Part shown: piece by piece, positions 50,307 through 60,859 of the stretch
Position numbering within the stretch: the first letter of the stretch is position 1
How the letters are laid out: each line of letters begins with the position of its first letter
Assembly (NCBI RefSeq): GCF_014204515.1
Contig: NZ_JACHLI010000037.1
Coordinates: forward strand, 1-64,000
From: Pseudomonas nitroreducens
GTDB lineage: Bacteria > Pseudomonadota > Gammaproteobacteria > Pseudomonadales > Pseudomonadaceae
Reading direction: 5' to 3'
Length of the DNA stretch: 64,000 bases
Translations under genes and position numbers: made by a program
Notes under the pieces: generated by a model
The model's input: the letters and a program-made list of their open reading frames with translations, nothing else
Told to the model about the DNA's origin: nothing
The model's database searches: none

Positions 50307-50795
50307 TCAGTCCGGGATGGGCAGGGTGAGGCTTTCCTTCACCTCTTCCATGACGATGTAGCTCTTGGATTCGCGCACGTGGGGCAGCTTGAGCAGGATG
50401 TCGCCCAGCAGCTTGCGGTAGGAGGCCATCTCGGAGATGCGCGCCTTCACCAGGTAGTCGAAGTGGCCCGAGACCAGGTGACACTCCAGCACGTGGGGCA
50501 GCTTGAGCACCGAGCGGCGGAAGTCCTCGAAGGTATCGCCGGACTTGTAGTCCAGGCTGATCTCGACGAACACCAGCAGGCTGGCCTTCAGGTACTGCGG
50601 GTTCAGCCGGGCGTTGTAGCCCATGATGATCCCTTCGCGCTCCAGCCGGCGCACGCGCTCGGTGCACGGTGTGGTGGAGAGGCCGACGCGCTCGCCCAGT
50701 TCGGTGAAGGAGATGCGACCTTCCTCCTGCAGGATGCGCAGGATATTGCGGTCGATCTTGTCCAGTTCGCGGCGGCTCTGATGCTGGGTTCTCAT
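50307..50795 (-). CDS. lrp: Lrp/AsnC-type regulator (DadR-like leucine-responsive protein)
   Basis: 162-residue regulator. HTH at residues ~14-60 (LDKIDRNILRILQEEGRISFTEL, then TTPCTERVRRLEREGII), followed by the AsnC ligand-binding domain (VLECHLVSGHFDYLVKARISEM). In P. aeruginosa the protein at this position activates dadAX in response to alanine and is called DadR/Lrp; the dad genes lie 3.7 kb downstream here. ATG at 50795 is the first one that gives the conserved MRTQHQSRRELDKIDR start. Confidence 0.95.
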   Translation of the reverse strand: MRTQHQSRRELDKIDRNILRILQEEGRISFTELGERVGLSTTPCTERVRRLEREGIIMGYNARLNPQYLKASLLVFVEISLDYKSGDTFEDFRRSVLKLPHVLECHLVSGHFDYLVKARISEMASYRKLLGDILLKLPHVRESKSYIVMEEVKESLTLPIPD

Positions 50796-50965
50796 GGGAT
50801 GGCTCTGAAGTCGGCCGATTGGCCTTGGGGGAATGTCGGCAATATAGTCGGTTGTGCAGGGAATATCACTGGCAACCCTTGAACTTCCCGCGTCGGACGG
50901 CCAGCCTGTAGGCCAACGCTTCGCCCCTGCCGGGCGAAACCGCCTGTTTCCGCAGAGGCTTTCGC

Positions 50966-53530
50966 ATGTCGCTTCCCCGCCTGCGCACCGTTCTCCTGCT
51001 GCTGTTGCTGCTCCTGGCACTGGCGGTCGGTGCGGCGTGGCTGGCGGTTCCGCGTCTGCTGGCGAATGCCGGGGTGAGCATCGAGCAGTGGCAGGGGCTG
51101 GGCGTTTCGCGCCAGGGATTGACGCTGCAGCGCCTTGCCCTGCAGCGCCAGACGCCGGACGGCGCGCGCCTGGCGGCCCAGCTGCAGGACCTGCGCGTCG
51201 GCTGGCCAGAACATGAAGACGGGCGCTGGCGACTGAAGGAGCTGGCCGCCGGCAACATCGACGTACGCCAATGGCCGGGGCAGGGGACGCCGGAGGAAGC
51301 TGCTGCACTGCCGGACATCGCGCAGCTCAACCGCTGGCTGGCGCTGCTGCCCGGACGGCTGGCGCTGGAGCGGGTGTTCCTCGAATTGCCCTGTGCCCGC
51401 GAGCAACGCTGCACCCTCAATGGCAGCGCGCATTGGCAGCAGTTGCAGGGCGGCGCCGCAGCACTGGGCGGCGAACTGCGCCAAGGTGGCCAGCAGCTGG
51501 CGTTCAACGGCCTGCTGCAACCCGGCGATGGCCAATGGCGGCTGCACTTGGACAGCTACCTGGACAACGACCCGCTGCTGTCCCTGGACTCCACCTGGGC
51601 ACCCGCCAGCCGCCAGCTCAGCGGCAGTATTGCCAGCCCCGCCGTACCGCCGGTGCAGGCCGTGCGCAACTGGCTGGGCATGTGGCTGCCGACGCCGAAC
51701 CTGCCGCTGCCGATTCCTGAAGCCGGGCGCCTGCGCCTGAGTTGGGAGACTCGACTGGCCGGCGACGCCGCCTGGCCGGACTGGCCCGGCCTGCGCGACG
51801 GTCGCGGCAGCATCGATCTCGCCCTGCAATTGCCGCAGCCCTGGCCGCTGCCGGGTGTGGGCAACCTGCAGGGCGATCTGCGGCTGATCGCCAGCGCAAC
51901 CGACATCGGTTGGCGCCCTTCGGTGGTCAGCGGCGACCTGCGTCTTTCCGACCTTTACGGCGACTGGCTGCAGGCGCTGCCGGTCGGTCTGCGCCCGGCG
52001 CGCCTGACGTTGCACCTGGAGCCCGGCGTGGATGAAGAAGCCGGCAGCGTGCGCGCCGATCTTCGCGCGGTCGGCGCCGCCGATCTGCGTCTGCGTTCCC
52101 GTGTGGCGCTGCTGGAAGCCACGCCGCTGGCGCTGCAACTGAATGACTCGCGGCTGGAGGGCAAAATCCCGCACTTGGAGCTGGCCGGCCTGCGCGGCGA
52201 CAACAGCCGCGTGGACCTGAGCTTCAATGCCCGCGCCGACCAGCAGGCGGCGCGCTTCGACTTCGCCGATGGCGCGCAACTGCAGGTCGGCACGCTGTCT
52301 GGCCCGGCGTCGCTCAAGGCCAGCAAGCTCGCCGCCACGCTGGGCAAAGGCACGCTGTCCCTAGGTTACGCCAGCGAAGCGCCGCCGACGCTGCAACTCG
52401 ATGCCCCGCTGAAACTCGCCCTGGGCGAACTGCGCCAGCCCCACGTCAAACCCTTGTCCTGGAACGCCATGGGCACTCTGGCGGCGAGCCTCGACGCCCA
52501 GCAGTTCAAGGGCCGGCTGCTGAACAGCGGCGGCCTGAATGCCGAAGTTGATCTGAACCATTCCACGAAGCAGGGTGTGGCCCTGGTCGCGCGGCAGCCG
52601 GAGTTCTTCCTGCGCACCGGCAACCCGCTGGAAAAATCCCTCGGCGACTGGCCGGGCCTGCTCAGCCTGAACAACGGCAAGGCCAGTCTCGACCTGAACT
52701 GGCGCCTGCCGCCGGGCAGCGCGCCGCAAAGCCTGGAGCTGAACCTGCGGGGCAGCGGGCTGGAAGGCGTCTACGACCGCAGCGAAGTCCATGGCCTCGA
52801 CCTGCAGGCGAAGTTCCTGCTCAAGGGGTTGCAGATGGAGTTGCAGCTGCCACAGGTAAAAGTCGCCACGCTTAATCCAGGCGTCACGCTGGGGCCGCTG
52901 TCCCTGCAGGGCAACTACAAAGGCTCGCTGGACGCGCCGCTGGCCGGACGTGTCGACTGGCAACAGGCGGAGCTGGGGCTGTTCAACGGTCGCGCCTGGC
53001 TGCCGCCCGGCGCGGTGGATCTTTCCGCCCGCGGCCAGGGTCTGACCTTGAAGCTCGAAGGCCTGGCGCTGGAGGCGATCCTCGCGGCCTATCCGGCGGA
53101 GGGCCTGTCGGGCAACGGCATCCTCGACGGCAACCTGCCGCTGGGCCTGAACGCCGGCAAGCTGGTGATTCACGGCGGCGAGGTGGCCGCGCGTGAGCCG
53201 GGCGTGCTGCAGTTCCGTTCGGCGAAGATCCAGGCGCTCGGTCAAAGCAACCCGGCCATGCAGCTGGTGGCCACGGCCATCGACGATTTCCGCTACGACA
53301 AGCTGAGCAGCCGCGTGGATTATGATGAATCCGGCAAGCTGCTCCTCGCCCTCAGCCTGAGCGGGCGCAACCCCGCGCTGGAGCAGGGCCGGCCGATCAA
53401 CCTTAACGTCAACCTGGAGGAGAACGTGCCCAAGCTGCTCACCAGCCTGCAACTGAGCGACCGGGTCAGCGACACCATCCGCAAGCGCGTGCAGGAACGC
53501 CTGCGCAACGACCCGACCGCCGCGCCATGA
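50966..53530 (+). CDS. ydbH: YdbH family AsmA-like envelope protein
   Basis: 854-residue inner-membrane-anchored protein. A single N-terminal membrane helix (residues ~9-27, LLLLLLALAVGAAWLA region) is followed by a very long beta-rich periplasmic part. In E. coli, YdbH, with TamB and YhdP, moves phospholipids from inner to outer membrane, and works with lipoprotein YnbE. The C-terminal region (PAMQLVATAIDDFRYDKLSSRVDYDESGKLLLAL) is the diagnostic DUF2882-like end. It is the first gene of ydbH-ynbE-ydbL, divergent from lrp. Confidence 0.92.
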   Translation: MSLPRLRTVLLLLLLLLALAVGAAWLAVPRLLANAGVSIEQWQGLGVSRQGLTLQRLALQRQTPDGARLAAQLQDLRVGWPEHEDGRWRLKELAAGNIDVRQWPGQGTPEEAAALPDIAQLNRWLALLPGRLALERVFLELPCAREQRCTLNGSAHWQQLQGGAAALGGELRQGGQQLAFNGLLQPGDGQWRLHLDSYLDNDPLLSLDSTWAPASRQLSGSIASPAVPPVQAVRNWLGMWLPTPNLPLPIPEAGRLRLSWETRLAGDAAWPDWPGLRDGRGSIDLALQLPQPWPLPGVGNLQGDLRLIASATDIGWRPSVVSGDLRLSDLYGDWLQALPVGLRPARLTLHLEPGVDEEAGSVRADLRAVGAADLRLRSRVALLEATPLALQLNDSRLEGKIPHLELAGLRGDNSRVDLSFNARADQQAARFDFADGAQLQVGTLSGPASLKASKLAATLGKGTLSLGYASEAPPTLQLDAPLKLALGELRQPHVKPLSWNAMGTLAASLDAQQFKGRLLNSGGLNAEVDLNHSTKQGVALVARQPEFFLRTGNPLEKSLGDWPGLLSLNNGKASLDLNWRLPPGSAPQSLELNLRGSGLEGVYDRSEVHGLDLQAKFLLKGLQMELQLPQVKVATLNPGVTLGPLSLQGNYKGSLDAPLAGRVDWQQAELGLFNGRAWLPPGAVDLSARGQGLTLKLEGLALEAILAAYPAEGLSGNGILDGNLPLGLNAGKLVIHGGEVAAREPGVLQFRSAKIQALGQSNPAMQLVATAIDDFRYDKLSSRVDYDESGKLLLALSLSGRNPALEQGRPINLNVNLEENVPKLLTSLQLSDRVSDTIRKRVQERLRNDPTAAP

Positions 53531-53549
53531 CCGCAAGGAGAACCCAGCA

Positions 53550-53741
53550 ATGCGCCTGAGCGCCCTCATCTCCATCCTGCTCCTGGCCGCGCTGGCCCAG
53601 CGCTGCACGCCCACCGTGCAGCTGGCGGCGCCCAAGGAGCCGATCAACATCAACCTCAACGTGAAGATCGAGCACGAGATCTATATCAAGGTCGACAAGG
53701 CGCTCGATGGCATCATCAACGAGAACAGCGGCCTGTTCTAA
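53550..53741 (+). CDS. ynbE: YnbE family lipoprotein
   Basis: 63-residue lipoprotein partner of YdbH. The C-terminal half, PKEPININLNVKIEHEIYIK, is nearly the same as in E. coli YnbE, so the family assignment is firm. The signal peptide cysteine is preceded by LAQR (ALAQRC) instead of a standard L-A/G-G/A-C lipobox, an unusual -1 arginine. AAGGAG precedes the ATG. Lies between ydbH and ydbL. Confidence 0.93.
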   Translation: MRLSALISILLLAALAQRCTPTVQLAAPKEPININLNVKIEHEIYIKVDKALDGIINENSGLF

Positions 53742-53753
53742 AGGAGCCTTTGC

Positions 53754-54098
53754 ATGAGATTGCACCGCAAACTGGGCGTCGCGCTGGTCGCCCTCTGCCT
53801 GAGCCTGCCAGTTATGGCCATGAGCCTGGAACAGGCGATGTCCGCCCTGGGCGGCGCCAAGTCCCAGGGGCTGGTCGGCGAGCAGGCCGACGGCTACCTG
53901 GGCGTCGTGAAGAACGGCGGCGACGCCTCCGACATTGCTGCGCAGATCAACGCCGCGCGCCGCGCCGAGTACCAGAAGGTCGCCAGCCAGAGCGGCGCCA
54001 CCCTGAAAGACGTGGAATCCCTGGCCGGCAAGAAGGCCATCGAACGTACGCCGTCGGGGCAGTACGTGCAGGTCAATGGTCAGTGGGTGCGCAAGTAG
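53754..54098 (+). CDS. ydbL: YdbL family (DUF1318) periplasmic protein
   Basis: 114-residue exported protein; signal peptide MRLHRKLGVALVALCLSLPVMA, then a DUF1318 domain (ALGGAKSQGLVGEQADGYLG, AAQINAARRAEYQKVASQSG, YVQVNGQWVRK). In E. coli, YdbL is the chaperone-like third member that tunes YnbE multimers. AAGGAG lies 6 bases before the ATG at 53754, 12 bases after ynbE stop. Confidence 0.93.
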   Translation: MRLHRKLGVALVALCLSLPVMAMSLEQAMSALGGAKSQGLVGEQADGYLGVVKNGGDASDIAAQINAARRAEYQKVASQSGATLKDVESLAGKKAIERTPSGQYVQVNGQWVRK

Positions 54099-54459
54099 GC
54101 GCATCAAGGGGATTTCCCTGCTTGCCGCCGCCTGTCGCGGCGAGCGGGGAGGCTGGTCGCCAGAGCAGGTAATTCCCGCCGGCCTCGGTTCTCGCAAGAG
54201 AAGTTCTGGCCAATCCCTCTCCGTTCGCTATTTCCTCTGGATCTGGTGAAATTTTCGCCAGATCCTCGACCATCCGGTCTCGGGTTAAAATGCGCTAATC
54301 CTGGTGGATGTCCCTCCGTGAAAGCGACTTTTACCAGGAATTTTCGTCAAATACCCCGTAGCAATCAGTGAATATCGCTGAGCCTGACTTCCTATACTGC
54401 GCGCATCTACGTTCAGAATAAGAAACGTCTGCGCCCCCGGCGCGACGTAGGAGGCAAAG
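54099..54459. other. Intergenic region upstream of dadA
   Basis: 361 bases without a gene. A GC-rich hairpin (about 54117-54150) lies after ydbL; the part closer to dadA is AT-richer and holds a likely -10 box TATACT (54393-54398) with no good -35, which fits activation by an Lrp-type regulator. GGAGG at 54450-54454 is the dadA ribosome site. Confidence 0.6.
54393..54398 (+). promoter_or_regulatory. Probable -10 box of dadA
   Basis: TATACT 62 bases before the dadA start, without a convincing -35; suggests an activator-dependent promoter. Confidence 0.4.
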
Positions 54460-55755
54460 ATGCGTGTTCTGGTGCTCGGCAGCGGTGTGATCGGTACCGC
54501 CAGTGCTTACTATCTCGCCCGTGCGGGCTTCGAAGTGGTGGTCGTCGACCGCCAGCCCGGCCCGGCCCTGGAGACCAGCTTCGCCAACGCAGGCCAGGTT
54601 TCCCCTGGCTACGCCTCGCCCTGGGCGGCTCCGGGCATTCCGCTCAAGGCCATGAAGTGGCTGCTGCAGACCCACGCGCCGCTGGCCATCCGCATGACCG
54701 GCGATCCCTTCCAGTACAGCTGGATGTGGCAGATGCTGCGCAACTGCAACGCCAAGAGCTACGCGGTGAACAAGGAGCGCATGGTGCGTCTGTCCGAGTA
54801 CAGCCGCGACTGTCTCGACGAGCTGCGCGCAGAGACTGGCATCAGCTACGAAGCCCGTTCCCTGGGCACCACCCAGCTGTTCCGTACCCAGGCCCAGCTG
54901 GACGCCGCCGCCAAGGATATCTCGGTGCTGGAAAGCACCGGCGTTCCCTATGAAGTGCTCGACCGCGCCGGCATCGCCCGCGTCGAGCCGGCCCTGGCCA
55001 AGGTGGCCGACAAGCTGGTCGGCGCCCTGCGCCTGCCCAACGACCAGACCGGCGACTGCCAGATGTTCACCACCAAGCTGGCCGAAATGGCCAAGGCCCT
55101 GGGCGTGGAATTCCGCTTCGGCCAGGACATCCAGCGCCTGGACTTCGCCGGCGACCGCATCAACGGCGTGTGGGTCGATGGCCAGCTGGTCACCGCCGAC
55201 CGCTACGTGCTGGCGCTGGGCAGCTACTCGCCGCAGATGCTCAAGCCGCTGGGCATCGACGCCCCGGTGTACCCGCTCAAGGGCTACTCGCTGACCGTGC
55301 CGATCACCAACCCGGACATGGCGCCGACCTCGACCATCCTCGACGAGACCTACAAGGTCGCGATCACCCGCTTCGACCAGCGCATCCGCGTCGGCGGCAT
55401 GGCGGAAATCGCCGGCTTCGACCTGTCGCTGAACCCGCGTCGCCGCGCCACCCTGGAAATGATCACCACCGACCTCTACCCCGAAGGCGGCGATGTCAGC
55501 CAGGCAGAGTTCTGGACCGGCCTGCGCCCGGCCACCCCGGACGGCACCCCGATCGTCGGTGGCACCCGCTTCCGCAACCTGTTCCTCAACACCGGCCACG
55601 GCACCCTGGGCTGGACCATGGCCTGCGGCTCGGGCCGCTACCTGGCCGACCTGATGGCCAAGAAGCGCCCGCAGATCAGCACCGAAGGCCTCGACATCTC
55701 CCGCTACGGCTCTGCCTCGGAGGCCCACAATGGCCATCCAGCGCCTGCACACTAA
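54460..55755 (+). CDS. dadA: D-amino acid dehydrogenase small subunit DadA
   Basis: 431-residue FAD enzyme that oxidises D-alanine and other D-amino acids to keto acids. It begins MRVLVLGSGVIGTASAYYLA, with the GxGxxG FAD motif, and has the typical ATPDGTPIVGGTRFRNLFLNTGHGTLGWTMACGSG end (read in parts), including the P-D-G-x-P-I-x-G motif. TAGGAGG precedes the start. It starts the catabolic dad operon and its 3' end overlaps the following ridA-like gene by 26 bases. Confidence 0.98.
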   Translation: MRVLVLGSGVIGTASAYYLARAGFEVVVVDRQPGPALETSFANAGQVSPGYASPWAAPGIPLKAMKWLLQTHAPLAIRMTGDPFQYSWMWQMLRNCNAKSYAVNKERMVRLSEYSRDCLDELRAETGISYEARSLGTTQLFRTQAQLDAAAKDISVLESTGVPYEVLDRAGIARVEPALAKVADKLVGALRLPNDQTGDCQMFTTKLAEMAKALGVEFRFGQDIQRLDFAGDRINGVWVDGQLVTADRYVLALGSYSPQMLKPLGIDAPVYPLKGYSLTVPITNPDMAPTSTILDETYKVAITRFDQRIRVGGMAEIAGFDLSLNPRRRATLEMITTDLYPEGGDVSQAEFWTGLRPATPDGTPIVGGTRFRNLFLNTGHGTLGWTMACGSGRYLADLMAKKRPQISTEGLDISRYGSASEAHNGHPAPAH

Positions 55756-56083
55756 CCAGCGCATGAGCCAGGTGGTCGTCCACAACGGCACGGTGTACCT
55801 CGCCGGCCAGGTGGCGGACGACCTCACGGCCGGGGTCGAGCAACAGACCCGCGAAGTCCTCGCCAGCGTCGAGCGCCTGCTCGAAGAGGCCGGTACCGAC
55901 AAGTCGCGGGTGCTCTCGGCAACCATCTACCTGAAGGACGTCGCCGCCGACTTCGCCGGCATGAACGGCGTCTGGGACCAGTGGGTCCCGCAGGGCTGCG
56001 CTCCGGCGCGCGCCACCGTCCAGGCGGCGCTGTGCTACCCGGAAATCCTCGTCGAGGTTTCCATCGTCGCTGCACTGCCCTGA
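55730..56083 (+). CDS. RidA family protein (dad operon)
   Basis: 117-residue RidA-like protein. Residues matching the RidA active site are R94 (APARATVQAALCYPEILVEV) and E109; so an imine deaminase role is likely. It overlaps the end of dadA by 26 bases in another frame, which implies coupled translation; it probably clears 2-iminopropionate, the direct product of D-alanine oxidation, which would protect PLP enzymes such as DadX. The sibling at 26153 is of the archetypal group. Confidence 0.93.
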   Translation: MAIQRLHTNQRMSQVVVHNGTVYLAGQVADDLTAGVEQQTREVLASVERLLEEAGTDKSRVLSATIYLKDVAADFAGMNGVWDQWVPQGCAPARATVQAALCYPEILVEVSIVAALP

Positions 56084-56096
56084 GTTTTTTGCGTGG

Positions 56097-56121
56097 CCCG
56101 GCCTGAGCGCCGGGTTTTTTT
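56097..56121 (+). terminator. Terminator between ridA-like gene and dadX
   Basis: CCCGGC (56097-56102), loop CTGAGC, GCCGGG (56109-56114), then T7. It would separate dadA-ridA from dadX unless read through. Confidence 0.85.
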
Positions 56122-56163
56122 CGTCTGTCGTTCGTGTTCCACCCACCATAAGAGAGCCTTGCC

Positions 56164-57243
56164 ATGCGTCCCGCCCGTGCCCTGATCGACCTCGCTGCCC
56201 TGCGCCACAACTACCGCCTGGCCCGTGAAGTCACTGGCGCCCGAGCGCTGGCGGTGGTCAAGGCCGACGCCTACGGCCATGGTGCGGTGGTCTGCGCCCG
56301 CGCACTGGAAGGTGAAGCCGACGGTTTCGCCGTGGCCTGCATCGAGGAGGCGCTGGAGCTGCGCGAAGCCGGCATCCGTGCGCCGATCCTGCTGCTCGAA
56401 GGCTTCTTCGAGGCCAGCGAACTGGAACTGATCGACACCCATGATTTCTGGTGCGTGGTGCACTCGGCCTGGCAACTGGAAGCTATCGAGCGCGCCCGTC
56501 CGAGCAAGCCGCTGACCCTCTGGCTGAAGATGGATTCGGGCATGCACCGCGTCGGCTTTTTCCCCCAGGACTACGCCGCCGCGCTGGCACGCCTGAAGGC
56601 GCTGCCCCACGTGGCCAAGGTCGTGCTGATGAGCCACTTCTCCCGCGCTGACGAGCTGGACTGCCCGCGCACCGAGGAGCAGGTCGCTGCCTTCCAGGCC
56701 GTACGCGAAGCCGCCGGCGAAGGCCACGAGATCAGCCTGCGCAATTCCCCCGGCATCCTCGGCTGGTCCGACGTGCCCAGCGACTGGGTACGCCCCGGCA
56801 TCATGCTCTACGGCGCCACGCCCTTCGAACAGGCGCACCCGTTGGCCGACCAACTGCGCCCGGTGATGACCCTGGAATCCCAGGTCATCAGCATTCGCGA
56901 ACTGCCAGCCGGCGAGCCGGTGGGCTATGGCGCGCGCTTCATCGCCGACCGCCCGGTGCGCGTCGGCGTGGTCGCCATGGGTTACGCCGACGGCTATCCG
57001 CGCCACGCGCCGGACGGCACGCCGGTATTCATTGACGGCAAGCCCAGCCGCATCATCGGCCGGGTGTCCATGGACATGCTCACCGTGGACCTGACCGACC
57101 TGCCGAACGCGGGCCTGGGCAGCCGCGTCGAGCTCTGGGGCCCGAACGTGCCTGCCAGCCAGCTCGCCGCCCTGTGCGGCAGCATTCCTTATCAGCTGTT
57201 CTGCAACCTCAAGCGGGTGCCGCGGGTCTACTCGGGCCAGTGA
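56164..57243 (+). CDS. dadX: Catabolic alanine racemase DadX
   Basis: 359-residue PLP enzyme that converts L-alanine to D-alanine for oxidation by DadA. PLP-lysine K33 (VVKADAYGHG) and the second catalytic base Y255 (EPVGYGARF) are both present; the C-terminal domain has VAMGYADGYPRHAPDG and GRVSMDMLTVDLT. Its position after dadA marks it as the catabolic type rather than the biosynthetic Alr. AGAG precedes the ATG. Confidence 0.97.
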   Translation: MRPARALIDLAALRHNYRLAREVTGARALAVVKADAYGHGAVVCARALEGEADGFAVACIEEALELREAGIRAPILLLEGFFEASELELIDTHDFWCVVHSAWQLEAIERARPSKPLTLWLKMDSGMHRVGFFPQDYAAALARLKALPHVAKVVLMSHFSRADELDCPRTEEQVAAFQAVREAAGEGHEISLRNSPGILGWSDVPSDWVRPGIMLYGATPFEQAHPLADQLRPVMTLESQVISIRELPAGEPVGYGARFIADRPVRVGVVAMGYADGYPRHAPDGTPVFIDGKPSRIIGRVSMDMLTVDLTDLPNAGLGSRVELWGPNVPASQLAALCGSIPYQLFCNLKRVPRVYSGQ

Positions 57244-57406
57244 CGGATACCGCCCGTAAAGTTTGCGCAGGATCGTCGGGCGATCTGTTGTAAATACTGA
57301 ACGGTGTTGCCATGATACGTGGCACTTGGAACCCGCTCGGCTCAAGCCGTTGCGGGTTCTGCCTTTCAGAGCCTGCCTGATCACAAGAATAAGGAGGACC
57401 CCACCC

Positions 57407-57955
57407 TTGGACGTCGGTGCTCGTCTGCAAGCCATCCGTAAGCTCAAAGGTTTGTCCCAGCGCGAACTCGCCAAACGGGCGGGTGTGACCAACAGCACAA
57501 TCTCGATGATCGAGAAGAACAGCGTAAGCCCCTCCATCAGCTCGCTGAAGAAAGTGCTGGGTGGTATTCCGATGTCCCTGGTCGAGTTCTTCTCCCTCGA
57601 TCTTGAGCAGAGCAGCAACACCCCGGTGGTCTACAAGGCAGACGAACTCAGCGACCTGTCCAGCGGCTCGATCATCATGAAGCTGATCGGCAAGGACTAT
57701 CCCAGCCGTGCCATCACCCTGCTCGACGAGACCTATCCGCCGGGCTCCGATACCGGTGACGACATGTACGCCCACGAAGGCGAAGAGACCGGCGTGCTGG
57801 TCGAGGGCCGCCTGGAACTGACCGTCGGCGACGAAACCTTCGTCCTCGAATCCGGCGACAGCTACTATTTCGACAGCACCAAGCCGCACCGCTTCCGCAA
57901 CCCGTTCGAAGCTCCGGCTCGACTGATCAGCGCGACCACACCGGCAAATTTTTGA
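57407..57955 (+). CDS. pauR: Transcriptional repressor of polyamine catabolism PauR
   Basis: 182-residue XRE-cupin regulator. The N-terminal HTH is MDVGARLQAIRKLKGLSQREL..TNSTISMIEKN; the C-terminal cupin includes GDDMYAHEGEETGVLVEG and YYFDSTKPHRFRNP. P. aeruginosa PauR represses pau genes and is relieved by putrescine or cadaverine. Start is TTG at 57407 with AAGGAGG upstream; that gives the usual length of 182. The pau genes at 44412 and 48847 are likely targets. Confidence 0.93.
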   Translation: MDVGARLQAIRKLKGLSQRELAKRAGVTNSTISMIEKNSVSPSISSLKKVLGGIPMSLVEFFSLDLEQSSNTPVVYKADELSDLSSGSIIMKLIGKDYPSRAITLLDETYPPGSDTGDDMYAHEGEETGVLVEGRLELTVGDETFVLESGDSYYFDSTKPHRFRNPFEAPARLISATTPANF

Positions 57956-58127
57956 ACAGCCGGTAGGACCGGCCAGACCCGCTGCGACCTAATGCCGCAA
58001 GACCCCGCCAGAGGGTGCAATTGTTTCGAGCTCGCCGCCTTTGCCGTTATACTTGCGCCCGCTCGCGCGGCCCGAGACTGTGACTGCACCGCGACCGGGC
58101 GTGATAAGCCACGATGAGGGTGAAAGG

Positions 58128-58556
58128 GTGAACCTGATTAGAAAAATCCTGGCAGCCCAAGCTGCCGTACTGGCCCTGTGGGCAGTAAGCGTTCAGGCCG
58201 CGACCAACGATGACGCCATTGCCAAGCGCCTCGAACCTGTCGGCAAAGTCTGCGTCCAGGGCAAGGAATGCGAAGGCGTTGGTGCCGTTGCTTCTGCCGG
58301 TGGTGGCGGTGCGCCGCGTTCGGGCGAAGAGATTGTCGGCAAGGTCTGCACCAACTGCCACGGCAGCGGCCTGCTGGGCGCGCCGAAGGTTGGCGACAAG
58401 GCTGACTGGGGCAAGCGCGCGAAAGAGCAGGGCGGTATCGACGGCCTGCTGGCCAAGGCCATTTCGGGTATCAACGCCATGCCGCCCAAAGGCACCTGCG
58501 CTGATTGCTCCGATGACGAGCTGAAAGCTGCGATTCACCACATGTCCGGCCTGTAA
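58128..58556 (+). CDS. cycB: Cytochrome c5
   Basis: 142-residue periplasmic haem protein. The signal peptide (MNLIRKILAAQAAVLALWAV..VQA) is followed by a class I cytochrome c fold: haem site C74-T-N-C77-H78, axial M118 in INAMPPKGTC, and C124/C127 that in c5 cytochromes form a disulfide. It passes electrons in respiration. Start is GTG at 58128; the region GAAAGG upstream is a modest ribosome site. A strong terminator follows. Confidence 0.95.
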   Translation: MNLIRKILAAQAAVLALWAVSVQAATNDDAIAKRLEPVGKVCVQGKECEGVGAVASAGGGGAPRSGEEIVGKVCTNCHGSGLLGAPKVGDKADWGKRAKEQGGIDGLLAKAISGINAMPPKGTCADCSDDELKAAIHHMSGL

Positions 58557-58571
58557 GCGCCGAGCTGTGCG

Positions 58572-58597
58572 AAAAAGCCGCCCAAGGGCGGCTTTTT
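58572..58597 (+). terminator. cycB terminator
   Basis: AGCCGCCC, loop AA, GGGCGGCT, flanked by A5 and T5; bidirectional by form. Confidence 0.92.
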
Positions 58598-58694
58598 CAT
58601 GCCCGGGATTTGTCGCCTCGCGTGTCGCGGGAGCAACTTTTGCGTAAAGCCGGTCCAAACTCCTGTCATTGAAGCGAACCAGGAGGGAAGCCCG

Positions 58695-60592
<1,898 letters not shown>

Positions 60593-60596
<4 letters not shown>

Positions 60597-60683
60597 GAGC
60601 GAGGGGGACGCCATCGTTATTGCTCGCGAACCGCACGGCACGGTTTCTGGCCCGAAGAGCTTCGCGAGCAAGCTCGCTCCTAC
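60593..60683. repeat. Composite REP pair (GCTCGCTCCTAC family)
   Basis: Variant unit with GGGGGACGCC-type loop at 60593-60630 and canonical inverted unit at 60661-60683. The arrangement is the same as at 13582-13671. Its first base overlaps the stop codon region of the acetyl-CoA hydrolase gene: TAG is part of GTAGGAGC. Confidence 0.88.
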
Positions 60684-60710
60684 ACTGAGTGCTTACAGCG
60701 GTGTCCAGAC

Positions 60711-60790
60711 GCGTAGGGCGCATAACGCGCCAGCGTTATCCGCCGCCAGGGAGTCGGCGGATAACCTGTTCCAGGTTATGCGCCCTACGC
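60711..60790. repeat. REP inverted pair (CGTAGGGCG/ATAAC family)
   Basis: Units GCGTAGGGCGCATAACGCGC.. (60711-60744) and ..GGTTATGCGCCCTACGC (60756-60790) face each other. Each unit is itself a hairpin with GCGTTATCCGCC or GGCGGATAACC arms. A single unit of the same family is at 61669-61703. Confidence 0.88.
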
Positions 60791-60810
60791 AAGGCCCGCT
60801 TTCGGGCATG

Positions 60811-60845
60811 AAAAAAGGCGGGCCCTGTCGGTGCCCGCCTTTTTT
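60811..60845. terminator. xpt terminator
   Basis: GGCGGGC (60817-60823) pairs with GCCCGCC (60833-60839), flanked by A6 and T6; it lies 14 bases after the end of xpt (minus strand) and could work both ways. Confidence 0.9.
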
Positions 60846-60859
60846 CGTGGAGTGCTGGA

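Noticed and set aside
54301..54313. 13-base match CTGGTGGATGTCC shared with 63926-63938
   Set aside because: A match of this length is expected by chance several times among all pairs of positions in 64 kb, and the flanks differ.
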